From Heliobacterium chlorum (GTDB taxonomy: Bacteria; Bacillota; Desulfitobacteriia; Heliobacteriales; Heliobacteriaceae), in NCBI RefSeq assembly GCF_014502795.1, contig NZ_JACVHF010000002.1, positions 124,001 through 188,000 of the forward strand: a stretch of DNA of 64,000 nt. The letters run 5' to 3'. This document shows, one piece after another, positions 61,062 to 64,000 of the stretch (positions are counted from its first letter, which is position 1; every line of letters starts with the position of its first letter). The translations under genes were made by a program, and so were the position numbers. The notes under the pieces are model-generated. The model did not search any database. It worked only from the letters and a program-made list of their open reading frames with translations, and was not told the DNA's origin.

Positions 61062-61186
61062 TATAATCACTCATAAGAAGGTTGCACAGTTCTGCTTGTC
61101 CAGGGTCGTAAGACAAGAAATTCCTTTTCACTGAAGCTGGATAAAGGTCAGCTGAAGCTTAATAAAGCTCAGCAGGTTTTTTTTAC
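61062..61186 (+). ncRNA. Possible small RNA or polA leader
   Basis: A TATAAT (61062-61067) without a good -35 is followed by a stem CTTGTC-N11-GACAAG, two tandem 21-base imperfect repeats (61131-61151 and 61152-61172, three differences), and a hairpin GCTG-A-AGCTT / AAGCTCAGC then TTTTTTTT. This is the form of a short terminated transcript of about 110 bases. It may be an sRNA or a polA attenuator. No known family is recognised. Confidence 0.35.
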
Positions 61187-61252
61187 TTTCTGCAGAAGTA
61201 ATACCAGTTAACGCTTGATTTAGCCATATTGGTTTTGAAGGAGCCATGTTTC

Positions 61253-64000
61253 GTGAAAAATTCTGTCTTTATGGTCATCGATGGCAGCAGTTTGCTCCAT
61301 CGAGCCTTTTACGCGCTTCCGCCTATGTCCAGCTCTCAGGGGGTGCCTACCAACGCCGTTTATGGTTTCTTGACGATGTTCGAGCGGCTTCGCCGGGAAT
61401 ACCAGCCTGAGTACTTGGCCGTTTGTCTCGATAAGAGCCGGATGACCTTTCGCACGCAAACCTTTGAGGGATACAAAGCACAGCGGGGGGCTACACCTGA
61501 TGATCTGCGGCCCCAATTCGGGTTACTCAAAGAAGTGATGGCGGCCCATGACTTTGGGGTGTACGAGCAGGAAGGTTTTGAAGCCGACGATATCATCGGC
61601 ACCTTGAGTTGCCTGGCCAAAGAAAAGGGGATTTACACCCTCATCGTCACCGGTGACCGCGATGCATGGCAGTTGATATCGCCCGGTGTGGAAGTCTTGC
61701 TGACTCGCAAGGGCATCAGTGAAGTGGAACGGTATGATGAGGAGGCTTTAAAAGAGAAAGTCGGCCTTTCGCCGAAGCAGATCATCGACCTAAAAGGCCT
61801 TATGGGCGATACCTCTGATAATATCCCCGGCGTTCCCGGTGTCGGTGAAAAGACGGCGCTAAAACTGTTGGAGCAGTTCGGGACGATGGAGACTCTCTAT
61901 GACCGGGTAGACGAAGTGAAGGGTAAGCTCAAGGAAAAGCTGGTCACCCACAAAGAGCAAGCCTTTTTGTCGAAAAAACTGGCCACCATCGTCTGTGACA
62001 TGGACATCGCAATCGATTGGGAATCCCTCAAAAGGATGCAGGCGGACCCTGTGGTGCTGCGTAAGCTCTACACAGACTTGGAATTTCGCTCACTTCTGAA
62101 AAACCTTCCTCTTCCTGAAGGCGAAGAGTCTGCTGAAGCGGTGCTCTTTGCGAAGGAAGGGAATGAACGAGATAAAAGCGATGAAAGAAAAAGCAAAGGC
62201 AAACAGACTCTTTCAGAAAAGGGGTCTATAAACGAAACCGACGGAAGCATCGATGTGCAAGTCGATGCGCCATTGAACGTCGCCTACCAGAAGGTAGAAG
62301 ACGAAGGTCAACGGGATGAGATGTTGGCAGAACTGATGCGCCTCGGACAGGAACCGGGCTACCGGACGGCTATATTAGCTGCCTGGGAAGGCCCGCCCCG
62401 CAAGGGACTTTTGAGGCAGATCGCTTTGGCCGTTGGGCAGGATGCTCACCCCGAACCGCCCCGTGTTTGGGTGATCGACGATCCGGGACCTATCTTTGCT
62501 GAGGCCGAGCCTTTTTGGTCCTCTGAGAAGCATCGAAAGCTTTTTTACGATATAAAATCCCTCTGGCTGCTGGCTCGTCAGGAAGACGTGGAAATTCAGG
62601 GCATCGACGGTGACGGCCTCATCGGTGCCTACCTGTTGGATCCCCTGGCGAACAACTACTCACTGGCCCGGTTGGCTCACGAACTGATCGATTGGAAGAT
62701 CTCGCCCGAAGCGGGCAAGCAAGTGTTACCGGCTGAAGACGCGGCTTTGGCCGTTGCCGGGCTCTTTCATCTCACTCCTGCCATGGAAGCGAAACTGGGG
62801 GAAGAGAGCCTCGGAAAACTCTACCGCGACGTGGAACTCCCCCTGGCTCCCATCCTCGGCTCCATGGAGTGGATCGGGATCAAAGTCAACCCCAAAGTCC
62901 TTCAGGACATGGCAGGGGAACTGAACAGCGATATTCAAAAGCTTCAGGCGGAGATTCACGAACTGGCCGGTGAGACTTTCAACATTAATTCGACCCAGCA
63001 GTTCGGCAAAATCCTCTTTGAAAAACTAGGGCTGCCCGTGATAAAACGGACGAAAACCGGTTATTCGACAGACGTCGAGGTGCTGGAAGAACTGTCCGAC
63101 CGTCATCCCATCGTGCCTAAAGTACTCGAATTCCGCCAGCTTATGAAGCTGAAATCGACCTATGTGGAAGGGCTGCTGCCGCTCATCGACGGTCCGGAAG
63201 GACGAATTCACACCAGCTTTAACCAGTCCGTCACCGCTACAGGCCGACTCTCCTCGACAGAGCCGAACCTGCAGAACATACCCGTTCGTCTGGAACAAGG
63301 CCGCCTCATCCGTAAAGCTTTTATCGCTCCCGAGCCCGGTTGGACCTTGTTGGCTGCCGATTACTCTCAAATCGAGCTTCGTATCCTGGCCCACCTCTCC
63401 GATGACCCATCCTTTAAGGATGCCTTCGCCAAAAACCAAGATATTCATACCCGAACAGCCAGTGAAGTCTTCGACGTGCCCATGGAAAATGTGACCCGCG
63501 AAATGCGCCGCCGAGCGAAAGCGGTCAACTTTGGCATCGTCTATGGTATCAGTGACTTTGGTTTGAGTCGGGATCTCGGTGTCACCCGGGGAGAAGCGAA
63601 GGAATATATCGAAGGTTATTTCCGGCGCTATCATGGTGTCCGTGGATATATTGACCGGATCATCGCGGAAGCCCGTCAGCAGGGATTCGTAACGACCCTC
63701 TTGGGACGCCGCCGCCGCCTGCCCGATCTCTTTGTCAAAAACAAAATCCGGCAGAACTTCGGTGAACGGACGGCCATGAACACACCCATCCAAGGGACTG
63801 CGGCAGACATCATCAAGGCAGCTATGGTGAAGATCCCGAAGGCCCTCAAAGATCATGGACTGAAAACCCGCATGCTGCTGCAGGTTCATGACGAATTGAT
63901 CTTTGAAGTCCCCGAAGAAGAACTGACTGTCGTTGCCCCACTGATTAAGAGAATCATGGAAAAGACGATCGAGATCAGTGTTCCGCTCACGGTCGACGTG
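61253..64000 (+). CDS. polA: DNA polymerase I (truncated by the window end)
   Basis: 916 codons are visible and the frame is still open at the last base, so only the final few residues are missing. The N-terminal 5'-3' exonuclease domain is intact (MVIDGSSLLHRAFYALP, GDTSDNIPGVPGVGEKTA). The middle domain lacks the DxE motif of an active 3'-5' exonuclease, as in Bst and Taq. The polymerase domain has LLAADYSQIELRILAH, RRRAKAVNFGIVYG and LQVHDELIFEVP. GTG 61253 is nine bases after GAAGGAG. It functions in repair and Okazaki fragment processing. Confidence 0.97.
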   Translation, partial: MKNSVFMVIDGSSLLHRAFYALPPMSSSQGVPTNAVYGFLTMFERLRREYQPEYLAVCLDKSRMTFRTQTFEGYKAQRGATPDDLRPQFGLLKEVMAAHDFGVYEQEGFEADDIIGTLSCLAKEKGIYTLIVTGDRDAWQLISPGVEVLLTRKGISEVERYDEEALKEKVGLSPKQIIDLKGLMGDTSDNIPGVPGVGEKTALKLLEQFGTMETLYDRVDEVKGKLKEKLVTHKEQAFLSKKLATIVCDMDIAIDWESLKRMQADPVVLRKLYTDLEFRSLLKNLPLPEGEESAEAVLFAKEGNERDKSDERKSKGKQTLSEKGSINETDGSIDVQVDAPLNVAYQKVEDEGQRDEMLAELMRLGQEPGYRTAILAAWEGPPRKGLLRQIALAVGQDAHPEPPRVWVIDDPGPIFAEAEPFWSSEKHRKLFYDIKSLWLLARQEDVEIQGIDGDGLIGAYLLDPLANNYSLARLAHELIDWKISPEAGKQVLPAEDAALAVAGLFHLTPAMEAKLGEESLGKLYRDVELPLAPILGSMEWIGIKVNPKVLQDMAGELNSDIQKLQAEIHELAGETFNINSTQQFGKILFEKLGLPVIKRTKTGYSTDVEVLEELSDRHPIVPKVLEFRQLMKLKSTYVEGLLPLIDGPEGRIHTSFNQSVTATGRLSSTEPNLQNIPVRLEQGRLIRKAFIAPEPGWTLLAADYSQIELRILAHLSDDPSFKDAFAKNQDIHTRTASEVFDVPMENVTREMRRRAKAVNFGIVYGISDFGLSRDLGVTRGEAKEYIEGYFRRYHGVRGYIDRIIAEARQQGFVTTLLGRRRRLPDLFVKNKIRQNFGERTAMNTPIQGTAADIIKAAMVKIPKALKDHGLKTRMLLQVHDELIFEVPEEELTVVAPLIKRIMEKTIEISVPLTVDV

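Overview
The window looks like a chromosomal segment of an anaerobic, probably endospore-forming, flagellated member of the Clostridia (Bacillota). The evidence is a Spo0F-like regulator behind a sigma-H-like promoter, Rex, PadR, CsoR and BirA control, an S-box riboswitch, strong AGGAGG ribosome binding sites with many GTG/TTG starts, alr-mazEF and tsaE-tsaB-rimI gene order, CheX/CheY signalling and an NAD-linked formate dehydrogenase. Base composition is moderate. The gene style suggests Peptococcales or Heliobacteriaceae to me, but no photosynthesis or rRNA gene is present to prove it. I see no tRNA, rRNA, CRISPR array, transposase or prophage; it reads as core chromosome.

Layout. 1-1.5 kb: CheY and two CheX proteins. 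1.6-6.2 kb: a CstA carrier with a LytS/LytR two-component system, probably pyruvate sensing and uptake. 6.3-9.5 kb: bioB behind a BirA-type operator, a 47-residue protein, uppP and cysK. 9.7-16.2 kb: a sulfur amino-acid region with a SAM-I riboswitch before metI-metC, a second cysK behind a probable attenuator, two YezD-like proteins, metY and larE. 16.3-21.2 kb: PilZ protein, APS kinase plus an orphan AprB-like ferredoxin, Ca2+/H+ antiporter, Hsp20, and bioY-bioD behind two BirA-type operators. 21.2-27.7 kb: a PocR-type soluble chemoreceptor, an ABC exporter with an exported partner, and a 716-residue protein I do not recognise. 27.8-30.5 kb (minus): DUF350, YgiC-like ATP-grasp ligase, an unknown and a Ser/Gly-rich lipoprotein. 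30.6-34.7 kb (minus): rpsF-rpsR and csoR-copA-copZ.

34.9-44.8 kb: anti-sigma-like kinase, CheW, acpS-nnr-CBS-alr-mazEF, glutamine amidotransferase-like hydrolase, HD-GYP phosphodiesterase, asparaginase II and an amidohydrolase. 44.8-52 kb: Spo0F, uracil-DNA glycosylase, the tsaE/B/D set with rimI, a CBS protein, a methyltetrahydrofolate methyltransferase, a SAM methyltransferase, a small ORF with an in-frame TGA and SECIS-like hairpin, and a class II aldolase. 52-52.6 kb: a gene-free stretch with a DnaA-box cluster. 52.6-64 kb: UPF0173 hydrolase, PadR, Rex, 5-formyl-THF cyclo-ligase, a three-subunit formate dehydrogenase and polA, cut by the window end.

How the parts work together. Biotin genes at 6 and 20 kb share BirA-like sites. 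Both cysK genes and the yezD-metY unit carry Rrf2/CymR-like palindromes just after their start sites, while metI-metC answers to SAM. The strongest candidates for something undescribed are the possible selenoprotein at 49942-50238 behind a CsoR/CstR-like operator, the DnaA-box cluster near tsaD, the orphan AprB-like protein beside APS kinase, and the ATP-grasp/DUF350/lipoprotein cluster.
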